Shown one piece after another: positions 33,232 through 42,249 of a stretch of 64,000 nucleotides of DNA; the first letter of the stretch is position 1, and every line of letters begins with the position of its first letter. The DNA is from Apodospora peruviana. Taxonomy: Eukaryota > Ascomycota > Sordariomycetes > Sordariales > Lasiosphaeriaceae. Below the pieces are notes generated by a model. The model saw nothing but the letters and a program-made list of their open reading frames with translations. It was not told the origin of the DNA and searched no databases. The DNA lies in the NCBI GenBank assembly GCA_033439685.1, contig JAUEDM010000009.1:496001-560000 (forward strand), given 5' to 3'. Made by a program: the position numbers and the translations under genes.

Positions 33232-34043
33232 CTACGACCGGGGTACCGAACTCAGGCTGCGCTTGGGAGACGAGGCTAGGATCTTCCTTAGCCTGAACGA
33301 GATGGGTCGAATCGGTCCCAACGGCTGTGGTAGGTTGTGTTTTGGGCTTTTGGCCAGCACCGGGACCGTCACCATCGCTCTTGGACTTCTTCACTGGTGC
33401 AGTTTGGTTTGACGTTCCAGATTTAATTGCAGGCACGATGCCTCCTGACCTAGTATGACGTGAAAAGGGCGTGTGGTTCGGGCTCTGTACTTAGTTGTTA
33501 CTGATCTTAGGGTCGGCAGAGAAGTAGTGAGCGCCGCTACTTCAGCCAGAAGCACCGCTATCGACATGAGCTTCGTCAACCGGCTGTTGTTTCTTCTTGC
33601 GGCCAGCACCGGGATGGGCACCACCACGCGTCTTCGACTTTCTTCTTTGGCGGGCTTTGGTCCGAGTCCGACTCTCCAGACGAGTCCGAGTCTCCAAATA
33701 CATAAGTAGGTGCAACACTTGCCCGACGCGCACTGCGGCCCAAGGGGGTGTCCTGGGCTGGACTCTCGGACTCCTGCGCGTTCGAGACGAAGCTGTGTGG
33801 TGCTGCCACGTCTGGTCGCGTCGACATAAGTGGACTGTTGCATTTTTGAATTTGTTAGCAAGGGTGGTTTCTAGATCGATTATGAAGTGGGAAACTGCTC
33901 AGGTTCGGTATTTGGGAGTAACGTGTTGTCGGTCACAGGAAGCCAATAATACATGTTGTTCTGGTATGGATGGACTTGCTAACCTTGCTCTGTCTCTTTA
34001 CCTCCTTTAGCTAAGCATAGGGATTCATCCTGTTGACGATGTC

Positions 34044-34508
34044 TCAGAACTCGATGAGTGCGCTTAGAAGCTTGATTGTGCGGTATATGGTCAAGTTTGG
34101 GGAATGAAAGTTATTGGGGTTGTTGCTGGAAGCTGACGCGACGAAATGTGTAGGATGGTCTGTGGGAAGAGGAGTCGACCACAGGAGACGTGGACTGAGA
34201 GGGGATGTGGAAAGAGGTGGAGGGGAAAAGGGGCCGCCAGGAGACGAGGCAATTGAATAGAAGGAGACCCTAGGGCCGGGAGAAGGTGAATGTGAGTTCT
34301 TTAATACGGCTCCAGGCTTGGTCTCTAACGAATTTCTACAGTCACGGGTGTTCGCCGCAACCCAGCAGTCTGCGGCGTGATCATACTGTCTGACAGGTAT
34401 CGGAGTGGCAGAATAAGGGTATCTTTTTGATGCGACTGGGAGCTGACTAGGGCTGGGGTATTGGGGCCCCATTTCCTTCATTTCCTCTCTACGTCTGGAA
34501 AAGACCAT
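34044..34508 (-). CDS. Hypothetical Pro/Ser-rich protein
   Basis: This is an ATG-started frame of 154 residues. The first 60 residues are mixed and basic (VFSRRREEMKEMG, YDHAADCWVAANTRDC), and the rest is Pro/Ser-rich (SPGGPFSPPPLSTSPLSP). There is no signal peptide, membrane helix or known domain, and no intron signal. Support is limited to length and an unusual but consistent composition. It may be non-coding. Confidence 0.3.
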   Translation of the reverse strand: MVFSRRREEMKEMGPQYPSPSQLPVASKRYPYSATPIPVRQYDHAADCWVAANTRDCRNSLETKPGAVLKNSHSPSPGPRVSFYSIASSPGGPFSPPPLSTSPLSPRLLWSTPLPTDHPTHFVASASSNNPNNFHSPNLTIYRTIKLLSALIEF

Positions 34509-34692
34509 CGCCGTGCTATGATACTCGGTATGTCGAGGGTCACCCTGTCGCCATTTTCAGATATAGCCTCCCTTGCACCGAGGCATCTCCTTAGCGGGTA
34601 TGGTTCAGATAGTAAAACCACAACAAGCTATAAAGGAGTGACAACACGGTAAAGGCAAAGCCCTCAAAGGTAATGTATAGCTTCTCCATCTG

Positions 34693-35094
34693 TTACTGGT
34701 GGCGTTTCTCGCGCTGCTCCATCTCGATCCACTGCAGCTTAGCCTTGATCCTCTCGAGGTCAGCCGGTCTGGGTGTCTGATTTGGCTGCGCAATGACCGA
34801 GACTTGAACGTGGAAATCCTCAGGAGGAGTGTCGGTCGTATGTCGGCGAGTTAGCGGTGGGTTGCGAGGCGGTGACCGGACTCGCATCTCGGCATCGGTA
34901 GGCCATGTGCCTTCCAATACTACCACGGAGCGACACTGCGCTCCAGTTAGTTGCCGTGCTCGCCCGAGACTTTCAAAGGGGAAGGAAGATACGAAGAGGA
35001 AACTCACTATTGGGCATCGACAAGGCGTGCCTTCGATGGTGTTCCCATCTAGGGAATAGGCAGCGTCTTCCATATTAATCTTGGTAGGGCACAT
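34693..35094 (-). CDS. Small hypothetical protein with a CxCPxC zinc-type motif
   Basis: Exons are 35008-35094 and 34693-34935. The 72-nt intron has an excellent donor GTGAGT, a CTAAC branch site and acceptor GCGCAG. The product has 109 residues from ATG 35094. The splice joins TPCRCPI to CRSVVVLEG, making TPCRCPICRS, the end of a RING or zinc-ribbon-like cluster, with one more Cys at residue 2. The rest is Pro/Arg-rich with a helical, charged C-terminus (LERIKAKLQWIEMEQREKR). A full RING is not present, so it may be a truncated relative. The clean intron is the main evidence that it is real. Confidence 0.5.
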   Translation of the reverse strand: MCPTKINMEDAAYSLDGNTIEGTPCRCPIVSFLFVSSFPFESLGRARQLTGAQCRSVVVLEGTWPTDAEMRVRSPPRNPPLTRRHTTDTPPEDFHVQVSVIAQPNQTPRPADLERIKAKLQWIEMEQREKRHQ

Positions 35095-35790
35095 GGAAAG
35101 ATGGTCTGCTGTTTTGCTGGTTGAAGTCAACGAGAGCTCTTATTTCTTGATATATTCGGTCTCATTGTTGTTGAGAATCTCTCGGATTGTCAAAAGTTGG
35201 AAGTATGAACAGGATGTCCAGGAAAGGGAGCGTATTCGGGAGGAACTTGTGCTATAACCTAGGTAGGTAGCCTGGCCTGGAGGAGCAGAGCCCAAACACT
35301 CCTACCATTCAACACTGTTTTCCTGCTTCAATGATTCTGCCCCTCGTCGTCCACTTATTCCGCCTCAGGCAGCCCTCTGATCCATTCACTGGGTGACGGT
35401 GCCCCACCGTGCGTGCCTGCCTTCCTCTGTGTGAGCCCACAAAATAATATAAATACCTTACCCCTCGTCAAATTCTTTCGTCTCCCAGAATTCACTCTTC
35501 CTCCCACCACCACCTTCACACTTTCATACCTTTTTCATTCGCGCAAGGCAACACCAGCACAATGCTGGCTCGCCACTATCTCAACGAGCCACCGTGGCTA
35601 GAATGAAAGAAAACGCTTACAAACACGAACCGGACCACCCTCTCGTTCGCGAAGGAATTCGCGAACATACACCTTGTTTGTGATTGCTACCAAATTATCT
35701 TCCCGTTAGAATCATCAAGGGCTTTCCCGCCTGTGCTTGACTTCGTCCGTATCACTCTGCCTCCATGTGCCTTTCGCTGACTCCGACTCG
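35095..35790. other. Gene-less promoter-like stretch next to a fragment mosaic
   Basis: At 35446-35453 there is a TATA-like AATATAAAT, followed by a strongly CT-rich leader and an ATG at 35562 that opens only a 15-codon frame. A perfect hairpin lies at 35645-35666. It looks like a promoter without its gene, possibly part of the mosaic that begins at about 35793. Confidence 0.45.
35645..35666 (+). repeat. Perfect hairpin, 9-bp stem with 4-nt loop
   Basis: GTTCGCGAA, loop GGAA, TTCGCGAAC. It lies between the orphan promoter-like stretch and the Yra1-like fragment. Confidence 0.75.
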
Positions 35791-35792
35791 AA

Positions 35793-36013
35793 GCAGGCCC
35801 CGGCGGCGCCAGTCGTGGCATCGCGCATGTCACTTTCCACCACGCCGATGGTGCCAGCAAGGCTTTCTCAAGCTTGAACGGTCTCCTGATCGATAACCGC
35901 CCGGTCAAGGTATCATCTCTCCCATTCTGAAAATCAAAATGAAAATAAACTGACCAGTTCCTTTGCAGGTCGAGTTGTCGTGGCATCCGCCGATCTCATT
36001 CCACAGCCGAGGA
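35793..36013 (+). pseudogene. Fragment of a Yra1/ALYREF-type mRNA export factor (RRM part, intron retained)
   Basis: From 35796 the plus strand reads GPGGASRGIAHVTFHHADG then SKAFSSLNGLLIDNRPVK, the second half of the RRM of fungal Yra1/ALYREF proteins. A 59-nt intron follows (35910-35968, GTATCA, CTGAC, TTGCAG). It is then followed by VE and, one frame over, VVASADLIPQPRTA, which continues the same family. One base has been lost between VE and VV. The first half of the RRM and the RGG ends are missing. Retention of the intron shows a DNA-level copy, not a retrocopy. In yeast Yra1 is recruited by Sub2 in TREX-dependent mRNA export, and a Sub2 fragment lies 320 bases further on. Confidence 0.7.
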
Positions 36014-36033
36014 CAGCCTTCAGGCTGTCCTCG
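36008..36033 (+). repeat. Perfect hairpin, 11-bp stem with 4-nt loop
   Basis: CGAGGACAGCC, loop TTCA, GGCTGTCCTCG. It sits exactly where the similarity to Yra1 ends, which suggests a rearrangement or fold-back at the junction. Confidence 0.8.
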
Positions 36034-36191
36034 AGGCGTCGGCCAATCAATCGACGGTCGGCCACTCGGTGCTCAGCCCGAGTGCAACATCACATCTCCC
36101 GGGGACCGTCGGCCACTTGGACAACGTCCTTGGTAAAGTACCACCTCTTTTGACACCCACTTCTGAGCTGTGAATGCTGACCACTTTATGA

Positions 36192-36268
36192 AAGCGTGGA
36201 CTCTTTGCGTACATGTTCTTCGCCAATGAGCAGCGTGAGAATGTCCGCGAGGAGAACCCTGGAGTCTC
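36192..36268 (+). pseudogene. Fragment of an NHP6-type HMG-box protein
   Basis: The sequence encodes KRGLFAYMFFANEQRENV then REENPGVS, the start of the HMG box of NHP6 proteins (non-histone chromatin proteins). About 26 codons are preserved with one visible change (Ser to Phe before AYMFF). Upstream GCTGACCACTTTATGAAAG may be the 3' end of the original intron. The remainder of the HMG box is absent. Confidence 0.65.
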
Positions 36269-36330
36269 AACGGCGGTGCCAACGGCGGTATCACGACCAC
36301 GAAAAGCGGGCAGCCCCGGCTGCTGAACTT

Positions 36331-36548
36331 CGCCAGAAGTGCATGCAGAACCCAACTGAGCAACTTTGTGGACGAGGACACAAAGTTGACGCTGCGCGGT
36401 CTTCAGCAATACTACATTCCGCTCAAGGAGACAGAGAAGAACCGGAAGCTGAACGACTTCCTCCCAAGTTCAACCAGGTGGTCATTTTCGTGAAGAGCAC
36501 TATGCGTGCAACTGAGCTTGACAAGCTCCTCGGCGAGTGCAACTTCCG
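36331..36548 (+). pseudogene. Fragment of a SUB2/UAP56 DEAD-box RNA helicase
   Basis: The stretch encodes KCMQNPTEQ, then one frame over FVDEDTKLTLRGLQQYYIP and LKETEKNRKLNDFL, then back in the first frame KFNQVVIFVKSTMRATEL and DKLLGECNF. This matches the region around the start of helicase domain 2 of Sub2. A few codons between NDFL and KFNQ are missing, and at least one base is lost near 36362. Domain 1 with the DEAD box and the rest of domain 2 are absent. Sub2 is the TREX helicase that loads Yra1 on mRNA. Confidence 0.75.
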
Positions 36549-37912
36549 CCCGGCGGGGCCTGGCCGATCTTGGATCCAAACGTGATGTCGGTATAAATGT
36601 TGGAATATTGGTGTGGAAGGGGGCCTGTGTGCCTGTATAAACTTGTATGATTAGTGATGCTTGGGCCAGCCAGCGCAGGACGGGGAATTGCGCCATGGCG
36701 CGGGACAGGAACGACGCGAAAGGGTCGTTCACTTGTCGACTTCTGGGCAGGGGACTGCGCCGGAAGTCATGGACATCGATGGGGTTGATCGCTATCCGTT
36801 CTTGGGGGAGGCCTTCGGTGGTACTCGAGCGTAGAAGACTTGGCATATCAATCAATTTTGTTCGAGTCATGTTATAATTGTAGCTTGCTACATGGTGAAT
36901 TCCTGGAGAGTGCTAGCCAAACAAACCCATACAACTGTTGTTTGCCTCGAAGTCAGTAGAGCTAGCTAAGCAAGCATGGTGTGAGTTCACCACATGTCTT
37001 TGATGATGTTTAGTCACGCACCCATATTCAGATGGAGGCAGTAATCTTCGCAGAATTATGACATCAGCACAACCTTGTGTGCCTTCGTAGAGTTTCGTCT
37101 CTAACACGGAGAAACCACGGGTTTATCTCCTCCGGCTCACTGCGCCAACGACAAATACGGCAAGGATATTTGCAAAGTCTGCCAGCGGACCAGGCGGAGT
37201 GGAATCGTCGTCTTCTATCAAGCACTTGGACTGACCTGGGCACTCGGTGGGCCAGAAACCGGGACTGGATGTTGTCTCCTTCTCCGGCGAGGCAGCTGCT
37301 ATGTTGTTGGGGAGCATGGTCTCGGCCAGAATCTCTTCATGGTTTGTCTTACTGATGAGTATGGAGGTGGTGTGCTCTGGTAGCCCATTATGGTCGGCTT
37401 TGGCGGATCAAACTTGACAAGTACCTAGCTTCTGAGGATAGCCTTATATATTTGTGCTGGCGTGGCAACTTTGGTTTGTGTTGAAGTTCGACCCGATCGC
37501 CCACAGGGAGACTTTTGGATGACTGTGATACTATAGCCTTGACTCTTCTTTCCCAATTTAGCCTTGAAGGAGGAATCTGGATTGAAGAAGGCAAGCTGAT
37601 GGAACCATACAGATGGCAACACAAACCATGAGAAGAGTGAACACCAGCGATGTGAGCCAGACAAACAGGTAGACCATATAAACCTGGAACTAATCCCTTC
37701 GTCATCACGTCGCTCTTCCGCAAGACCTGTAGATACACGTAAAGTTGACCACCTCCTTCATACACCCCGAACACGAATAGGAAAGAAGATGCCATTAGAC
37801 GCCAACAACAGGTACTATAATCTCCGTCTAACGGTTATCAAAAGAGTCATCCCCAGTCTTCACAAGGGCAGCCGTTTTCAGCCTCCGGTGGGTCATATCC
37901 AGTCCTAAGTCC
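36549..37912. other. Gene-less stretch, possible membrane-protein relic at 37.4-37.8 kb
   Basis: No intact gene. On the minus strand at 37388-37795 one frame starts MASSFLFVFGVYEGGGQLYV and, after a one-base shift near 37680, continues as YMVYLFVWLTSLVF then TLLMVCVAICM, a convincing membrane helix. This could be a dead membrane-protein gene. The rest (36.6-37.4 kb) shows only short frames. Confidence 0.35.
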
Positions 37913-39351
37913 ATGTCCCCCACCTTCCCTCATAATGATAATCACCTTTTAACCTCTCGACAGAAATACACGATAACTCCCCTACGATACGACCCCGAGT
38001 TTCCATTCATCTACAACAACTTCACCTACAGGATCGATCTCGCCTCTCCATACTTCCCCGTCATCCCGTGGATGTTTTACAACAAACTCCCGGCAGGAAC
38101 GGCCCCCATTCCAGCGCAAGGCCTGTCGACGGTGGTGATGCGGCTCGCGAACCCAGACGAAGAAGAGTTTTGGGGCGAGGGCAATCGCTGGGCAAACAAC
38201 CTAGCGGCGCGACAGGTTGCCCGCCGAGCCCTGGCGGACGCGGGGATCGGTCCCATCGTGCCGGCCGTGTACGCTCGCTTTGACAAGGAGATCAGTGGGA
38301 CGATGGAGGAGTACATGCCCGGCCAGAATTTGGAGCAGCTGTTTTGGAAGCTGTCTGCCGAGGATAAAAGGGGTGTGCTGGAGCAGATGGCGCGGATCTT
38401 GGCCACGCTGCAGAAGGCTCCTGCTCCGCAGCCGGTGCGTGACCTGTCGGAAGAGGACGGCGAAGAGTTGTTCTTTGGCGCGCTGGGATGAGACTATAAT
38501 GGAGGGTGAAGCTGGATGCGTCGGAATACGTGAACGAAGCCGGGCCGTGGGCGTCGTATGTTGATCTCTGGACGTCGAGGCTGCGGCAGGCGTTGGCCGA
38601 ATCCCAAGTCCACGAGGACGTGCTGAATGGATGGAGAGATTGCGATGGCGGGATGCTGAGACAAAGGATTGAGGATTTTCTTGAGGATAAATTTGGGGGG
38701 CTCAAGAAATTTGGAAGATAAGGTTTGGAAGGTCAAAAGTTTGCGAGAAGTGCTGGAGGGGGTGGATTTGAAGCAGAGGGCGTTTGTGCATGGCGATTTT
38801 GGTATGTTTCTCTTTCTTTTCGCAATAGATACCTTAATCTAGGAGTTGTAACTAACACAAGAGATCGCTGGTTGTTGGCAGCACTGAACAACATGCTATA
38901 CGATAGCGAAACGAAGCGCATAACGGCGCTGCTCGACTTTGACACGGCCATGTTCACCAATCCCGCCGACGAGTTTTTGAACGCTTTTCATGACACAGGC
39001 GGCAACCTCGTTCACTCCTCGGCTGCCAAAATCCACAAGTTCCTGACGACGGGGTGTCGTTTAGACTCTGAGGAAAACAGCGGGTTGACGGAACGACAGA
39101 TGGAAACTTGGGATCCCTGCAAAGAGTGGATTGCTGCGATGGATCGGTGCGACGTGCTACGACCGAGAGACATCGCGGGTATGCAGGCTATCTTAAAAGT
39201 CAAGGAACTGGAGGTCCTCCTGTGTCCGGTTGAGCTGAAGCAAGAGGTGATGATGAGAGGGCTGTCGGAGGAGGGGAAGGTCGGGAGGAGGAAAGTGGCA
39301 GAGGATAAGATTATACAGTGGTTTTCTGACCATCGTATACCTCTAAAATAG
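37913..39351 (+). pseudogene. APH/protein kinase-like phosphotransferase gene with several frameshifts
   Basis: From ATG 37913 the first 190 codons read as the N-lobe of a fungal APH-like kinase (YRIDLASPYFPVIPWM, VVMRLANPDEEEFWGEG, NRWANNLAARQVARRAL, MEEYMPGQNLEQLFW). Near 38485-38510 the frame breaks (GALG then TGA) and continues through WDETIMEGE into VKLDASEYVNEAGPW and YVDLWTSRLRQALAE. Another one-base shift near 38715 leads to LEDKVWKVKSLREVL. The catalytic loop HGDFALNNMLYD is formed across an intron (about 38803-38880, GTATGT to GGCAG), and the metal-binding DFD follows in ALLDFDTAMF. Intact homologues phosphorylate small molecules or remain unassigned. At least three frameshifts make this a pseudogene unless the sequence has errors. 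Confidence 0.75.
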
Positions 39352-40870
39352 GCGGGAGGCAAACCTGTCTGAGACATCTCATACCGAAATTCTTGACAAA
39401 CGGTTGGGGGTTCTTATTCGTCCCTGACAAAATCTCCATTTACTTCCTCGCTCTCGCCTGTTTGATTGTGGCAGTTGTTCTCGCATTTTCATATATATAT
39501 ATTCATATCTCGTATTCTGCGTCCTCCTGGGAATCGATCAAGACGAGGCCTAGGGTAGGCGGGTGTAAAACCTTCACCAACAACCGCAAACCAACCGCAC
39601 CGAGAAGGAAGTCCACACTGTTTAGCTCGACTTGGTGTGAACTTGCAACTGGTGAACATCCAATGGTTCAATAATCGACCAATCGGAACCGATTAAAACA
39701 CAGCACGTCTGTGGTGTGAGTGTGTCTCGGCGGAAAATGAGGTCGACAGCGTAATTGCTGGTTGAGGGATCTGATGTTGTGTCAACGGCGCGTTGGTATA
39801 GGCTCACACACAGACCCGGCCGCCGCTGCCCACTTGCTTTGCCTTCCAACCCGCACAGCACCTTATGCGGTCTTCAACTCCAGCCCCTTCTTCACCCCTT
39901 CAAATACTCTTTTCTTTTCGGCCTCATACTATTCCTCCAAAATATTCCGTTCTTAGTTCGATTTGTACGCTTCTTTTCGAGGGGTTCGTCGTTGTCGCTT
40001 GGGCTGTGTAGAGCTTACAGTTAGTATCCTGGTTTCCGACAGGAGCTGGGTGACGTTGACGACCGCATCTACTCAGTATTGGGGGAATGTGTCAGTGCCT
40101 ACTGTGAACTGGTTGACAAGTAGCTCGAGGACTGTGTGGCCCAACTGGTCAAAAAACGGCTAGATTTGGCGGGAAAAGCTCTCAGACAGCCTGAGACAGG
40201 GGCTGTCAATCTTCTGAAGACCCGGTTTTTCCAGTTCTTCCATCTGATCGTCCATCAGCATTTCTCTGGCCTAGTCCCTGCAAATATGTCTGATATCTGC
40301 GGCAGATGTCCATGGAGGTTTTGATGCCAATAAACACGCGGATGGCTGGGTGTCCGGAGGAGGCCGAAGGTGAATGGAGGTCTGTAGCTCCTCGAAAGAT
40401 ACAAGTACGTGGTTGAAGCTGAGCGTGGGTGAATGGCACTGGGAATCAAAGAATTGAGTCCCATCTTCGGCAGTGTGGAGAACAGTGGATGGCAGTTGAG
40501 CCGCACCTCCTCAGTGAATGTCTCCCAGACTCCCACTTCCCAAGGCGCTCCTACTCTATAAATTCTTGTGCCGCAACTACCACCACCTTGTCAATCGTTT
40601 TTACCACCAACTCCGATATCAGACTATCAATCCTTTTTACCAACGACAAAAGACTCTTCGCGACGTCAATTCATCAGCACAACCCGAAGTCAGCAGGCCT
40701 CACCAGAATCCCAAGTCAGAACAATACCAAGCTGGAAGTGTGTCTTCGAGGGCCTCCATCACCAAATCCCGCCACTTTGGCGCTCGAGCGCGTAAGTCTG
40801 AATTTATTTACCAACCTTCACTTCGGAATCATGCCTAACAACTCTCTTCTTCACGACAGACCCCTACGCA
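39352..40870. other. Gene-less stretch ending in a promoter with TATA box and 5'-UTR intron
   Basis: Short frames only. A TATA box (CTATAAATTC at 40556-40565), a CA/CT-rich leader and a clear intron (40792-40859: GTAAGT, CTAAC, CGACAG) precede the ATG at 40871. This shows that a transcript starts here even though its coding part is uncertain. Confidence 0.45.
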
Positions 40871-41143
40871 ATGGCAACCTCATCCAGCAACGTGGCCACG
40901 CCATTGCACTACTCATATCACCCACTCGTCGACATCGAGATACGATTACTATGTATCAAGTCAAGATTGAGGCATAGAACGCTCGACTGGACGTTCAAGT
41001 ACATCACGGTGGTCTCCGTGGATGTCAGGATCTGTGTAGAAGGACCCCTCGGCTGGGAGACGCTACCGCTGGAGTCGTACTTGACGCTTCTTACAGCAAT
41101 GCTTGGTCTATTCAATGGACCCGGAGGCCATGGATCGGCTTGA
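40871..41143 (+). CDS. Possible small protein downstream of a spliced leader
   Basis: The ATG 11 bases after the acceptor of a strong intron (40792-40859) opens a 90-codon frame. It begins MATSSSNVATPLHYSYHP and holds a hydrophobic C-terminal stretch (ESYLTLLTAMLGLF). No domain is recognised. Another intron-like end (TGACTAACCCTTTTCTGTGTAG at 41188-41209) lies downstream, so the real coding region may be spliced differently. Confidence 0.35.
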   Translation: MATSSSNVATPLHYSYHPLVDIEIRLLCIKSRLRHRTLDWTFKYITVVSVDVRICVEGPLGWETLPLESYLTLLTAMLGLFNGPGGHGSA

Positions 41144-41499
41144 TATAAGTTTAATTGAGAACTCGGAACAGCTTGCAAAGGCGGTTGACTAACCCTTTTC
41201 TGTGTAGAGACAAAACTAGAATGAGCACCCATTTCACAACATCAAGTCTGGGACTATACCCCACCGCACCTACTGTAATCTTCAGGGAAAAAAGATAAGG
41301 CGAAGTAATTGTTTCAAAATCACCAAAATGGGGACACGCAGCCCATCATGTCAGGGACCAGATCCGACCACATCTTGGGGGAAAACCGGGATCTGCTCTA
41401 GGAGTTGGGAGTTTATTAGCACGAGATACCCTGTAGTTTACATCAAGTTTATATAGTTTATTTCATAAAAGTAATAATCCTACCCTTTCCTGTCTACTA

Positions 41500-41922
41500 A
41501 CCATCATGGAACAGTGAGTGACCTACATAAACGCTCATACATGTAAAGGCTGCCTCTATCCAAAGTCCTCCTTCCATGCACACACCATATACTAAATTTA
41601 GCAACCTCAAATGCGTCAATCTCTCAGCATTAACGGGAACAACCGTATAGCGGTCGCCGGCTTTTGCCCTCGGATATTGAGGACATTCATGTGCTGATGT
41701 AAGAGCGCCACACTCTCCTACCATCAACTGAATTTCGGTAACCAGAGAAAACACCGGAGCTAATTCGACCAGTCCGGAAACAACGTTATGTCTGTCTGTG
41801 TTTACGTGACCCAAGAAATCAGTAAATTGGATTGGGATTACGCAGTCCAAAAGTTCCCCAGACGTCGTCACGTCACGTCCCGGCACCTGCAGGAAGTGGG
41901 CGCCAAGCTCAGCCTCATTCAT
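41500..41922 (-). CDS. Hypothetical 141-residue protein
   Basis: A minus-strand frame from ATG 41922 (MNEAELGAHFLQVPGRD), open back to a TTG at 41970, runs to TAG at 41497. It has mixed composition (IQFTDFLGHVNTDRHNVV, AKAGDRYTVVPVNAERL) and no signal peptide or known domain. The codon pattern is not strongly biased. It could be a real orphan or chance. Confidence 0.3.
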
Positions 41923-42249
41923 ATGCACCTCTCGCTTATCGCCATACCGCTTCGGGTCGCTCGTGAACAAGTTCCCGCAAACTCAAAGTTCCCTTGACCC
42001 CTGACAACAACCAATCAGCAGGAGACCTGTATTTCCGGTGTGTAACACAAGGGAACTTTTGATGCGCGCGGGGTGTCTATGCCGAAAGCCATGCTTACTT
42101 GAACATCACGTTAGATTTCTTTCCGTTTGTCTTATATATACCATCACCATCCATCCATCCCCTTCGTTGTCAACTGTTTGTTTCTTCTTGTGACGAATCT
42201 GAAGATATCAACACCCTCCCTCGAACCGAAACTCACACGCAAAGACAGG

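Larger units (their letters stand above)
31978..33827 (-). pseudogene. Decayed lineage-specific repeat protein (PVQVxKKDLI-type repeats, Gln-rich tract)
   Basis: From ATG 33827 (MSTRPDVAAPHSF) the minus strand shows coding-like sequence in shifting frames. It includes an SDSSGESDSDQSPPKKK segment, a KSKTRGGAHPGAG basic patch and a related second patch (KKSKSDGDGPGAG). At least six diverged copies follow of a motif like PVQVxKKDLIN (for example HPVQVDKKDLVNNE, HLVQASEDLINENAE, IPVSKKDLISAAK, PVQVAKKEIVN). A tract of QQQA/QQQV repeats (32530-32633) and a Lys/Arg-rich end with SRKRARDNGTPGG come next. One perfect intron is present (32722-32782, GTAAGA, ACTAAC, TATAG) joining NPVAS to SENSVVP. 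In-frame stops lie at 33174-33176 and 33084-33086, with one-base shifts near 33635 and 32370. I recognise no family. It looks like a formerly spliced, nuclear-type repeat protein. Confidence 0.5.

Noticed and set aside
36412..36870. Minus-strand frame of 152 codons across the SUB2 fragment
   Set aside because: Half of it is antisense to recognisable SUB2 codons. No domain of its own.
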